DNA of 47,387 nt from Clostridia bacterium (GTDB lineage: Bacteria > Bacillota > Clostridia > Lachnospirales > JAOARL01). The stretch covers positions 1 to 47,387 of the forward strand of contig JAOARL010000028.1 of NCBI GenBank assembly GCA_025210555.1, written 5' to 3'. The notes beneath the pieces are model-generated. The model was not told the DNA's origin. It made no database searches and saw only the letters and a program-made list of their open reading frames with translations. Positions 26,375 through 33,824 of this stretch are shown here, piece after piece. Position numbers and translations under genes: made by a program. The stretch's first letter is position 1. Every line of letters starts with the position of its first letter.

Positions 26375-27553
26375 ATGTCATTTATAAATAAAGTTAAAAA
26401 AATCATTGAAAACTTTTTTTATACAGTAGAAGTTTTTGAAGATAAAGAAAAAACAAAGACAATTGATGAAAAGATAAAAGATATTAATAATTTATTTGAA
26501 AAATTGACTAATTATAATGATCATAAAAATGAACTTTTAAGCACTCTAAAAGAACTTGAGATTAGAAAAGAAAAATATGACGAATTTGATAGACTTGAAA
26601 ATTCTGAAGTTCATAAGATAAATGCATTGATGCTTAGAAGAAGTAGAATTAATAATAGAAAAACAAAACTTAAAGATAAAATTGTAGAATTTAATGAAGG
26701 TATAAGCTATTTAAGAGACCATGAAGAAGAAATGCCAGAAATATTGAATAGAATGGATGAGTTAGACAAAAGACAAAGAATTTTGAGAGAATCTGTTACA
26801 GCGCTTGAGGTAGAACAAGATGTTAATGCAGAAAAAAACACTATAAATAGAAAAATGTTTAGAATAATAAACAAGGTTTCACTATTTGCAGTAGGATTTT
26901 TCTGTTTAGGAATTTTAACAATATATTTATTAACTGTTAATTCAGACTCAGATTTATTATGGCCTATAGCTATATTTGTAGCTTTCTCAATATTCTTAGC
27001 AGGATGGTTATATGCATTTAGAAATAGACTTATTCATGAAATAAAATTACAAAAGAAGAAACAATTAGCTGAAGTTAAGAATCTTAATAAGGATAAGTTA
27101 GCTCTTCACAAAGTGAATAGAGAAATTAAAATTGAATTAGACAAATTTAGTGTGACTAATCTAATAATGCTTAAAGCACACTGGCAAGAGTATAAAGAAA
27201 ATGAAGAGACAAGAGATTTATTTACAAATACTATGGCAGAAATGATCAAGTTAGAGCAAGAGATAGATGAAATAATTGAAGAAAAAGGAATTGAAGAGTT
27301 GCTTTATTTAGATGATTATTCAAATGATGTTGTAATAAATCATTTAACAAAATCCGAAATAAAAGAGAATACTAAAAATACAATTATTGAGTTAAACAAT
27401 AAAATAGATAGACTTATAGAAGAGCAGAAGATGATACTTAAGTCTTTAGATGCTATTAAATCTAATGATATAACTGAGGAACAAGTATTAGCAGAGCTTA
27501 TAGATAGTTATATAAGTGATATGAAGGATGTATTTTTAAAAGACGAAAGATAG
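26375..27553 (+). CDS. Coiled-coil integral membrane protein, unknown function
   Basis: 392 residues; no family recognised. A long, charged coiled-coil region (about 25-155) is followed by two close membrane helices (about 168-188 and 195-215: KVSLFAVGFFCLGILTIYLL and LWPIAIFVAFSIFLAGWLYAF), then a second coiled-coil region to the end. Both coiled coils should face the same side, probably the cytoplasm, giving a hairpin-anchored rod pair. AAGGAAGG precedes the ATG. It is a single-gene unit between its own promoter and the valine T-box promoter. Confidence 0.8.
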   Translation: MSFINKVKKIIENFFYTVEVFEDKEKTKTIDEKIKDINNLFEKLTNYNDHKNELLSTLKELEIRKEKYDEFDRLENSEVHKINALMLRRSRINNRKTKLKDKIVEFNEGISYLRDHEEEMPEILNRMDELDKRQRILRESVTALEVEQDVNAEKNTINRKMFRIINKVSLFAVGFFCLGILTIYLLTVNSDSDLLWPIAIFVAFSIFLAGWLYAFRNRLIHEIKLQKKKQLAEVKNLNKDKLALHKVNREIKIELDKFSVTNLIMLKAHWQEYKENEETRDLFTNTMAEMIKLEQEIDEIIEEKGIEELLYLDDYSNDVVINHLTKSEIKENTKNTIIELNNKIDRLIEEQKMILKSLDAIKSNDITEEQVLAELIDSYISDMKDVFLKDER

Positions 27554-27582
27554 TTGACAAAAATAATTAAATAATATAAAAT
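27554..27582 (+). promoter_or_regulatory. Promoter of the valine T-box operon
   Basis: TTGACA (27554-27559), 17 bases, TAAAAT (27577-27582). The -35 begins directly after the preceding stop codon. Confidence 0.85.
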
Positions 27583-27588
27583 TACGTA

Positions 27589-27818
27589 AATGCAAAGAAA
27601 AAGAGGAGTAAATATTTTAAGCTTATAGAGAGGAAAAGCCATCGGTTGAAAGCTTTTCTAAGAACTGAAATATTGAATGTAGCTTTGGAGCAGATATATT
27701 GAAATAGTAGTAAATATATACGGGTAATCCTGTTAAAGATATTGAGAGTCTAGGAAACTAGAAATTAAGGTGGTACCGCGAATATAACTTCGTCCTTTTA
27801 TTAGGACGGAGTTTTTTT
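27589..27818 (+). promoter_or_regulatory. Valine-specific T-box riboswitch with terminator
   Basis: A complete T-box leader. The stem I distal region is AGAGAGGAAAAGCCATCGG. The specifier loop TGAATGTAGCTTTGGAG carries GUA (27679-27681), a valine codon. The T-box core AAGGTGGTACCGCG is at 27767-27780, and the terminator AACTTCGTCC/GGACGGAGTT with a T run is at 27786-27818. The TGGT bulge expects discriminator A, as in tRNA-Val. Uncharged tRNA-Val should allow read-through into the methyltransferase, small membrane protein and valS genes. This accounts for the 290 bases without a gene. Confidence 0.95.
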
Positions 27819-27845
27819 ATTTATATAAAAAGAAGGGAGGATGTT

Positions 27846-28436
27846 ATGCAGCATTATTTTTCAAAGGAGACAAATGTAGAACATAATAGAAGAGAAGTTG
27901 TTTATAAAGTTTTAGATAAAGAGCTAAAGTTTATGACAGATACTGCAGTTTTTTCAAAAGGAAAAATTGACTTTGCAAGTGATCTTATGGTAACAGCAAT
28001 CTTAAAGAAAGAAGATCCACTGCATGGGGATGTTTTAGATGTTGGGTGTGGATATGGAACTTTAGGGATAAGTCTTTTTAATGAGAATATGAATCTTACT
28101 ATGATAGATGTTAATGATAGGGCTATGGATTTAACAAGAGAAAATTTAATAGCTAATAATGTTAAAGCAAAAGTTTTAGAATCTCATGCTTATGAAAAAG
28201 TTGAAGGAGCATTTGATTATATAATAACTAATCCTCCAATAAGAGCAGGAAAAAAAGTAGTTCATGAAATACTTATAGGTGCTAAGGATTATTTAAAAGA
28301 TAATGGAATACTATATTTTGTTATGAATAAGAAGCATGGTTATGAAAGTGCAAAAAAAGCACTAGATGAGTTTTTTGAGATAGAAGTTGTTGATAAAAAG
28401 GATGGTTTTAGGGTCGTCAGGTGCGTGAAGAAATGA
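27846..28436 (+). CDS. RsmC-like class I methyltransferase
   Basis: 196 residues. It begins with HYFSKETNVEHNRREV and has the SAM motif DVGCGYGTLG (residues 65-74) and the catalytic-loop NPP at 129-131 (ITNPPIRAG), as in the RsmC/RlmG family of rRNA guanine N2 methyltransferases. It is the single-domain Firmicute form without the N-terminal duplicate. GAAGGGAGG precedes the ATG. It is the first gene after the valine T-box, so it should respond to tRNA-Val charging. It overlaps the next gene by four bases. Confidence 0.87.
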   Translation: MQHYFSKETNVEHNRREVVYKVLDKELKFMTDTAVFSKGKIDFASDLMVTAILKKEDPLHGDVLDVGCGYGTLGISLFNENMNLTMIDVNDRAMDLTRENLIANNVKAKVLESHAYEKVEGAFDYIITNPPIRAGKKVVHEILIGAKDYLKDNGILYFVMNKKHGYESAKKALDEFFEIEVVDKKDGFRVVRCVKK

Positions 28437-28702
28437 TTAAGTACATACTTTTTGGAATATTATTAATAACATTTATATTTGATATGTATCTTAAAAGATA
28501 TATAAAAAAGAATCAAAAAAACTTATATGAATTTGATGAAGATAAGAAAGAAGAAACTGAGAATGAAGATGAAGAATATGAAATGTTTGCAAATAATTCA
28601 TATTCATTTATAAAGGTTTTAGTGCTTATATTGCTTTTAGGTAGCGTAATAGGAACTGGAACGTTTGTATATATTTTAGAAATGATAAAAGGAGTGAAAT
28701 AA
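28433..28702 (+). CDS. Small two-helix membrane protein
   Basis: 89 residues, unrecognised. Membrane helix 1 at about 2-17, a charged acidic linker (EDKKEETENEDEEYE) and helix 2 at about 63-85. I chose ATG 28433, which overlaps the methyltransferase stop as ATGA, over GTG 28421. It sits between the methyltransferase and valS in the T-box operon; its ATG-to-valS gap is zero apart from the stop. Confidence 0.7.
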   Translation: MIKYILFGILLITFIFDMYLKRYIKKNQKNLYEFDEDKKEETENEDEEYEMFANNSYSFIKVLVLILLLGSVIGTGTFVYILEMIKGVK

Positions 28703-31321
28703 ATGAGAAAAGAATTAGAAAAAAATTATAATCCTCATTCATTTGAGGACAGACATTATAAGAAATGGGAAGATAATGGATATTTTCACGAAGAAGTAGA
28801 TAAGAGTAAAAAGCCTTTTTCAATAGTTATGCCACCGCCAAATGTAACAGGGCAACTTCATATGGGACATGCTCTTGATAATACTATTCAAGATGTAATG
28901 ATTAGATGGAGAAGAATGCAAGGATACAATACATTATGGGTTCCAGGAACAGATCATGCATCTATATCTACAGAAGTAAAGGTAATAAATAAGATGCTTG
29001 ATGATGGATGGAAAAGAGCAGATATTACAAGAGAAGCATTTTTAGAAGAAGCTTGGGCTTGGAAAGAGAAGTATGGAAACAGAATAATAGAGCAGCTAAA
29101 AAAGTTAGGAACTTCTTGTGATTGGGAAAGAGAAAGATTTACAATGGATGAAGGTCTTTCTTATGCAGTTCAAGATGTATTTGTTAAGTTATATGAAGCA
29201 GGGCATATATATAGAGGAGAAAAAATTATAAATTGGTGTCCGGTATGTCAAACTAGTATATCTGATGCCGAAGTTGAGCATGAGGAGCATGAAGGAAACT
29301 TCTGGCATATAAAATATCAAGTTGTAGATTCAGAGGAATTCGTTGAGATTGCAACAACTAGACCTGAAACAATGCTTGGAGATACAGCGTTAGCTGTTAA
29401 TCCTAAAGATGAAAGATATGCACATTTAGTAGGAAAAAAAGTAGTTTTACCAATAGTAGGATCTGAGATTCCAGTTGTAGCTGATAATTATGTAGATATG
29501 GAGTTTGGAACAGGTATTGTTAAAATAACGCCTGCTCATGACCCTAACGATTTTGAGGTAGGAGAAAGACATGATTTACCTATAATAAATGTAATGAATG
29601 ACGATGGAAGTATAAATGAAAAAGGTGGAAAATTCCAAGGTCAAGATAGATATGAAGCAAGAAAAAATATTGTAAAAGAATTAGAAGAAACAGGACACTT
29701 AGTTAAGATAGAGAAACATGATCATAATGTTGGGGTTCATGATAGATGTAAAACTGTAGTAGAGCCTATGGTTAAGCTACAATGGTTTGTTGCTATGGAA
29801 GAATTAGCAAAACCAGCACTTAAAGCTAATATAGATGGAGATGTAAACTTTGTAACAGAAAAATATGCAAAGGTTTATAGACATTGGCTTGAGAATATGA
29901 AGGATTGGTGTGTATCTAGACAACTTTGGTGGGGACATAGAATTCCAGCTTATTACTGTAATGAATGTCATCATATAGAAGTAGGACATGAAGCTCCAGA
30001 AAAATGTAGCAAGTGTGGACACTCTTCATTTAGGCAAGAGGAAGACGTTCTTGATACATGGTTCTCATCAGCACTATGGCCATTTAGTGTATTAGGCTGG
30101 CCAGAAAAAACTGCTGAACTTGAACACTTCTATCCAACTAGCGTATTGGTTACAGGATATGACATAATACTTCCTTGGGTAATAAAAATGGTATTCTCAG
30201 GGTTTGAGCAAATGGGCGAGAAACCGTTTAGTGATGTATACATACATGGACTTGTTAGAGATTCAGAAGGTAGAAAGATGAGTAAATCTTTAGGTAATGG
30301 TGTAGATCCACTTGAAGTAATAGAAAAATATGGAACAGATGCGTTAAGATTCAGTCTTATAACAGGAAACTCACCAGGTAATGATATGAGATTCTACTGG
30401 GAAAGAGTAGAATCATCAAGAAACTTTGCCAATAAATTATGGAATGCAACTAGATTCATAATGATGCATATGGATGATGATGCTGATTTAGAACTTAAGA
30501 ACTTAGAATCAGAAGATAAATGGGTATTATCTAAATTTAATAGATTAGCTAAAGAAGTTACTGATAACATGGGAACATATGACTTTGGTATAGCAGCTAA
30601 TAAGATACATGAATTTGCTTGGGAAGAGTTATGTGACTGGTATATAGAAATGGTTAAACCAAGGTTAAATGGTGAGGAAAAAGCTTCTAAAGATGCAGCA
30701 CTAGCTACATTAAATGAAGTATTAATTGGAACGCTTAAGTTATTACATCCATATATGCCGTTTATAACAGAAGAAATTTATACAACATTAACTGGTGAAG
30801 AAACAATTTTATTTGCAGCTTGGCCAGAGTATAAAGAAGAAAATAACTTTGAAGCTATTGAAAAAGAGATAGAGCTTATGAAAGAAGCTGTTAGAAGTAT
30901 TAGAAATATGAAAGCAGAAATGAATGTAGCGCCATCTAAGAAGATTAGTATAGATGTAGTTACAGAAAATGCTGAAATATTTACTAATAATGAAACGTTC
31001 TTTAAAACTTTATCAAATGCTTCAGAGATGAGCGTTAAATCTAGTAAAGAGGGAATAGATGATAATGCCGTTTCACTTGTTGTTGAAGGTGCAACTTTAT
31101 ACATTCCACTTGGAGATTTAGTAGACTTTGAAAAAGAAAAAGAAAGACTTTCTAAAGAAAAAGAGAAGTTAGTTAAAGAGATCGAAAGAGTGGACAAGAA
31201 ACTTTCTAACGAAGGATTTGTTTCTAAGGCTCCAGAATCTGTAATTAACGAGGAGAAAGAAAAGAAAGTTAAATATGAAGAAATGCTTAAACAAGTTGAA
31301 GAAAGATTAACTAGTTTATAA
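28703..31321 (+). CDS. valS: Valyl-tRNA synthetase
   Basis: 872 residues, full-length class I synthetase. HMGH at 53-56 and KMSKS at 525-529 form the ATP site. The editing domain contains TTRPETMLGDTA and the anticodon region ends in a coiled-coil arm (DFEKEKERLSKEKEKL). A zinc-ribbon-like CNECHH...CSKCGH insertion is seen near residue 415-435. AAAGGAGTG precedes the ATG. Regulated by the valine T-box three genes upstream. Confidence 0.98.
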   Translation: MRKELEKNYNPHSFEDRHYKKWEDNGYFHEEVDKSKKPFSIVMPPPNVTGQLHMGHALDNTIQDVMIRWRRMQGYNTLWVPGTDHASISTEVKVINKMLDDGWKRADITREAFLEEAWAWKEKYGNRIIEQLKKLGTSCDWERERFTMDEGLSYAVQDVFVKLYEAGHIYRGEKIINWCPVCQTSISDAEVEHEEHEGNFWHIKYQVVDSEEFVEIATTRPETMLGDTALAVNPKDERYAHLVGKKVVLPIVGSEIPVVADNYVDMEFGTGIVKITPAHDPNDFEVGERHDLPIINVMNDDGSINEKGGKFQGQDRYEARKNIVKELEETGHLVKIEKHDHNVGVHDRCKTVVEPMVKLQWFVAMEELAKPALKANIDGDVNFVTEKYAKVYRHWLENMKDWCVSRQLWWGHRIPAYYCNECHHIEVGHEAPEKCSKCGHSSFRQEEDVLDTWFSSALWPFSVLGWPEKTAELEHFYPTSVLVTGYDIILPWVIKMVFSGFEQMGEKPFSDVYIHGLVRDSEGRKMSKSLGNGVDPLEVIEKYGTDALRFSLITGNSPGNDMRFYWERVESSRNFANKLWNATRFIMMHMDDDADLELKNLESEDKWVLSKFNRLAKEVTDNMGTYDFGIAANKIHEFAWEELCDWYIEMVKPRLNGEEKASKDAALATLNEVLIGTLKLLHPYMPFITEEIYTTLTGEETILFAAWPEYKEENNFEAIEKEIELMKEAVRSIRNMKAEMNVAPSKKISIDVVTENAEIFTNNETFFKTLSNASEMSVKSSKEGIDDNAVSLVVEGATLYIPLGDLVDFEKEKERLSKEKEKLVKEIERVDKKLSNEGFVSKAPESVINEEKEKKVKYEEMLKQVEERLTSL

Positions 31322-31324
31322 TAC

Positions 31325-31351
31325 AAAGCCGGTAGAAATACTGGCTTTTTT
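31325..31351 (+). terminator. Intrinsic terminator of the valS operon
   Basis: AAAGCCGGTA-GAAA-TACTGGCTTT with one G-U pair and a T run. A TATAAT at 31356-31361 just after it may serve the next operon. Confidence 0.9.
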
Positions 31352-31384
31352 ATTGTATAATAAGCCTATAAAGGTGGTGGTATT

Positions 31385-31762
31385 ATGGGAAATAAATTTG
31401 ATGAATTAGAAGAAAAAGAATTAAGTGAAAAAAGAAGAGTGGCTGTAGATGAGGATAGGGATATAAAAGAGATAATTAAAAATATATTAGTTATAATAGT
31501 GCCTGTGCCATTATTTATAATTTTAATATTATTAATGTTTTTAATTAGCTTTGGAGTTTTCTTTAGTGGAGTTATGAGTGTTTTAGCTGCTATATTTGGA
31601 ATGATTTTTTCGCTTGAGTATATAACTAATGTAAATAATGTTTTTTGGTTATTTTTAGGATTAGGAAATATAATGTTAGGGGTTCTTATGAGTCTAGGTA
31701 CAAATTTTGTTAGAGGAAAACTTTATGTATTAATAAAGAAAATGTTAGGAATGGAGGTATAA
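31385..31762 (+). CDS. Integral membrane protein, DUF1700-like
   Basis: 125 residues. A charged N-terminus (about 1-32) precedes two or three membrane helices (about 33-56, 58-78, 84-105). The order membrane protein then DUF4097-like protein recalls the DUF1700-DUF4097 gene pairs of Firmicutes, but the HAAS helix bundle usual for DUF1700 is not seen. The family call is tentative. AAGGTGG precedes the ATG; three bases separate it from the next gene. Confidence 0.7.
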   Translation: MGNKFDELEEKELSEKRRVAVDEDRDIKEIIKNILVIIVPVPLFIILILLMFLISFGVFFSGVMSVLAAIFGMIFSLEYITNVNNVFWLFLGLGNIMLGVLMSLGTNFVRGKLYVLIKKMLGMEV

Positions 31763-31765
31763 TAT

Positions 31766-32170
31766 ATGAAAAAGTCAATAATAATAATAGTTAGTGTGAT
31801 GCTTGTTAGTTATTTAATAGCTATAATAAGTATAGCTAAAACTGGTGGAAAGATTAATGTAGGATATATATTTGAAAAAAATCATATAGAACATACTTCT
31901 AGAATTGAAATTCCCGAAGAATTAATTAAAGTCAAAATAGATACAGACATAGAAAATATTGAATATAAAAACATTTTAGGTAAAGAAATAGAAGTTAATT
32001 TAAAAGGTACAGGGTGGTTAGGTTTTGAAAAGAAACTTAAAGTTACAGAAGCTGATAATGTAATAACGATTAAAACTTACAATACAGATATATTTTTAGA
32101 TATGTTTAAAGATTTCAAACTTGAAATATGGATTCCAGAAAAATACAAAGAAATGGTTGAAGAAGCTTAG
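31766..32170 (+). CDS. Membrane-anchored DUF4097-like protein, short
   Basis: 134 residues. An N-terminal anchor (about 4-22) is followed by a strand-rich part (LIKVKIDTDIENIEYKN...KEIEVNLKGTG...ITIKTYNT...LEIWIPEKYKEMVE). This resembles the first rungs of DUF4097, whose members normally continue for 100 or more residues of beta repeats after the 'P-x-KY' point. Here the protein stops at that point. The stop codon lies inside the loop of a terminator hairpin. GGAGG precedes the ATG. It may be a minimal version or a truncated remnant. Confidence 0.7.
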   Translation: MKKSIIIIVSVMLVSYLIAIISIAKTGGKINVGYIFEKNHIEHTSRIEIPEELIKVKIDTDIENIEYKNILGKEIEVNLKGTGWLGFEKKLKVTEADNVITIKTYNTDIFLDMFKDFKLEIWIPEKYKEMVEEA

Positions 32171-32185
32171 TCTTCTTCTTTTTTT
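32159..32185 (+). terminator. Terminator overlapping the stop of 31766-32170
   Basis: GAAGAAG-CTTAGT-CTTCTTC with a T run; the loop contains the TAG stop. Confidence 0.82.
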
Positions 32186-32186
32186 C

Positions 32187-32215
32187 TTGAAAAATATGTC
32201 AACTTACCTTAAACT
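32187..32215 (+). promoter_or_regulatory. Possible promoter of the 46-residue ORF/TPR operon
   Basis: TTGAAA (32187-32192), 17 bases, TAAACT (32210-32215), 28 bases before the ATG at 32243. Confidence 0.35.
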
Positions 32216-32242
32216 ATATGTAAGAATATTTGGAGGTGCAAT

Positions 32243-32383
32243 ATGATTAATTTAAAGGAAGAATTAAAAAAATTCAAACCAATTGAAAATGTGGATCAAA
32301 TTGAGAAAAGTTTAAAAGAAGATGAAATAATAGATTTAATTGATGTATTAAAGGAAATTGTAAATAATAGTAAGAGTAAATAA
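32243..32383 (+). CDS. Small protein of 46 residues
   Basis: A short ORF beginning MINLKEELKKFKPIENVDQ and ending IVNNSKSK. It is mostly charged helix (EKSLKEDEIIDLIDVLKEIV) with no membrane segment. TTTGGAGGTG lies seven bases before the ATG, and the gene ends 14 bases before the TPR gene start, so it is well placed for translation and co-transcription. No family recognised. The strong ribosome site and tight spacing argue that it is real. Confidence 0.65.
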   Translation: MINLKEELKKFKPIENVDQIEKSLKEDEIIDLIDVLKEIVNNSKSK

Positions 32384-32397
32384 AGGAGGGACCTTGA

Positions 32398-33753
32398 GTG
32401 GAAAAATTAACAGACATAGAATTAGAGAATAAAGATAAACTATGTAAGGGCTGCGATATAAGTAGAGATGCATATGGTAAAATTTCAAGAATATCTAATA
32501 GACTTTATAACGAGGCCCTTGAAGTCCTTAAAGAAGGAAATGTAAGTTTAGGGATCAAGAAATTAAATAAAAGTTTAGAATTTGATAAAACTAATGCAAA
32601 TGCAAGAGCTTTAATTGGTGTATGTTATTATGAAATTGGTGAAATATCTAAAGCTATAAAAGAATGGATAATAACATTAAATACAGATAGCAATAATGCA
32701 CAAGCACTTAGATACTTAAGAAGCATCGAAAAAAATTCTCATGAACTTGATAAGTGTGAAAAATCAATTAAGTATTATAATGAAGCACTAAAGTTTTTTG
32801 AACAAGGAAATGATGATATTGCAGTTTTAAAAATTAAGAAGGCAATATCTAGTAATCCAAAGTTAGTTCAGGCTAAAGTTTTAAAAGCTGTAATAGATTT
32901 AAGTGATAATCATATAGAGAAAGCTTTGGAAGAACTAGAAGAAGTTTTAAAAGTTGATAAGGGTAATGAGAAAGCGTTATATTATTATGACATGCTAAAG
33001 GGAAATTATGTTGAAAGCAAGCTAGAAGCTACGATGAATAGAAAGAGAGAAAATGATTTATTTAGCAAAGTAATGTTCAAACAAAATATAAAGAAGAATT
33101 TGTTAAATCCAAAAGTAGTTTTTTATATGGCGATAGGAGCGATATTAAGTGCAATCTTTATATTTGGATTTATAAATCCAGTGAAACAAGAACTTACACT
33201 TAGCAATATAAGAAAACTTGAAAGAGACACAAGAGAATATAAGGTCAGTATAGAACAAAAAGATACAGAAATAAGTCAAAATAAAGAATTAGTTGAAGAT
33301 CTAAATAAAGAAATAGAATTACTTAAGACAAAAATGACTGAAATGAGAAAAGTTGAAGGTGCTTACTTAGAATATAAAAATGATAATGATAATGAAGCAG
33401 CTTATATGCTTACAAAAGTAGATTATTCTAAATTAACAAGTGAGACTAAAGCTATGTATAATCATATAAAGAATAAGACTTTTGATAATGCTGTAAAATA
33501 TTATTATAATCTTGCAAAAGAGAAAAATTATGAAAAAGAAAATTATGAGTTAGCAATAAAAAACTTTACAAAAGTTATAGAGTTTGGGGAAAAAGGAAAC
33601 TATGCTGGATATGCTACTTATTTCACGGCGAGATCATATCAAAAGCTTGAAAATTACAAAAAGGCTATAGAGTATTTTGAAAAATATTTAGAAAAATACC
33701 CAAGTTCTAGTCTAAGAACGAATGCAAGAAATCATTTAAAGGCAATAAAATAA
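32398..33753 (+). CDS. TPR repeat protein with one membrane helix
   Basis: 451 residues. N-terminal TPR region (about 30-220; for example ALEVLKEGNVSLGIKKLNKSLEFDKTNANA), a membrane helix at about 240-262 (VVFYMAIGAILSAIFIFGF), a coiled coil (about 268-320) and a second C-terminal TPR block (about 370-450) ending with LEKYPSSSLRTNARNHLKAI, like YbgF/Tol-Pal-associated TPRs. The helix puts the two TPR blocks on opposite sides of the membrane. The start is GTG 32398, seven bases after AAAGGAGGG. It is probably a scaffold; no partner can be named. Confidence 0.87.
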   Translation: MEKLTDIELENKDKLCKGCDISRDAYGKISRISNRLYNEALEVLKEGNVSLGIKKLNKSLEFDKTNANARALIGVCYYEIGEISKAIKEWIITLNTDSNNAQALRYLRSIEKNSHELDKCEKSIKYYNEALKFFEQGNDDIAVLKIKKAISSNPKLVQAKVLKAVIDLSDNHIEKALEELEEVLKVDKGNEKALYYYDMLKGNYVESKLEATMNRKRENDLFSKVMFKQNIKKNLLNPKVVFYMAIGAILSAIFIFGFINPVKQELTLSNIRKLERDTREYKVSIEQKDTEISQNKELVEDLNKEIELLKTKMTEMRKVEGAYLEYKNDNDNEAAYMLTKVDYSKLTSETKAMYNHIKNKTFDNAVKYYYNLAKEKNYEKENYELAIKNFTKVIEFGEKGNYAGYATYFTARSYQKLENYKKAIEYFEKYLEKYPSSSLRTNARNHLKAIK

Positions 33754-33770
33754 TAATGAAATGCAGTTGA

Positions 33771-33812
33771 AATAGAGTTTGTTATTAAAAAATAACAGAT
33801 TCTATTTTTTTT
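33771..33812 (+). terminator. Strong terminator after the TPR gene
   Basis: A 16-pair stem (33771-33786 with 33791-33806, two G-U pairs) around loop AAAA, followed by TTTTTTTT. It isolates the Tad-like cluster from the TPR gene. Confidence 0.92.
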
Positions 33813-33824
33813 GTTGAGATTTTT

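Noticed and set aside
30778-31326. A 182-residue minus-strand open frame opposite the end of valS
   Set aside because: Antisense shadow of the coiled-coil arm of ValRS; low-complexity Ser-rich product without family features.
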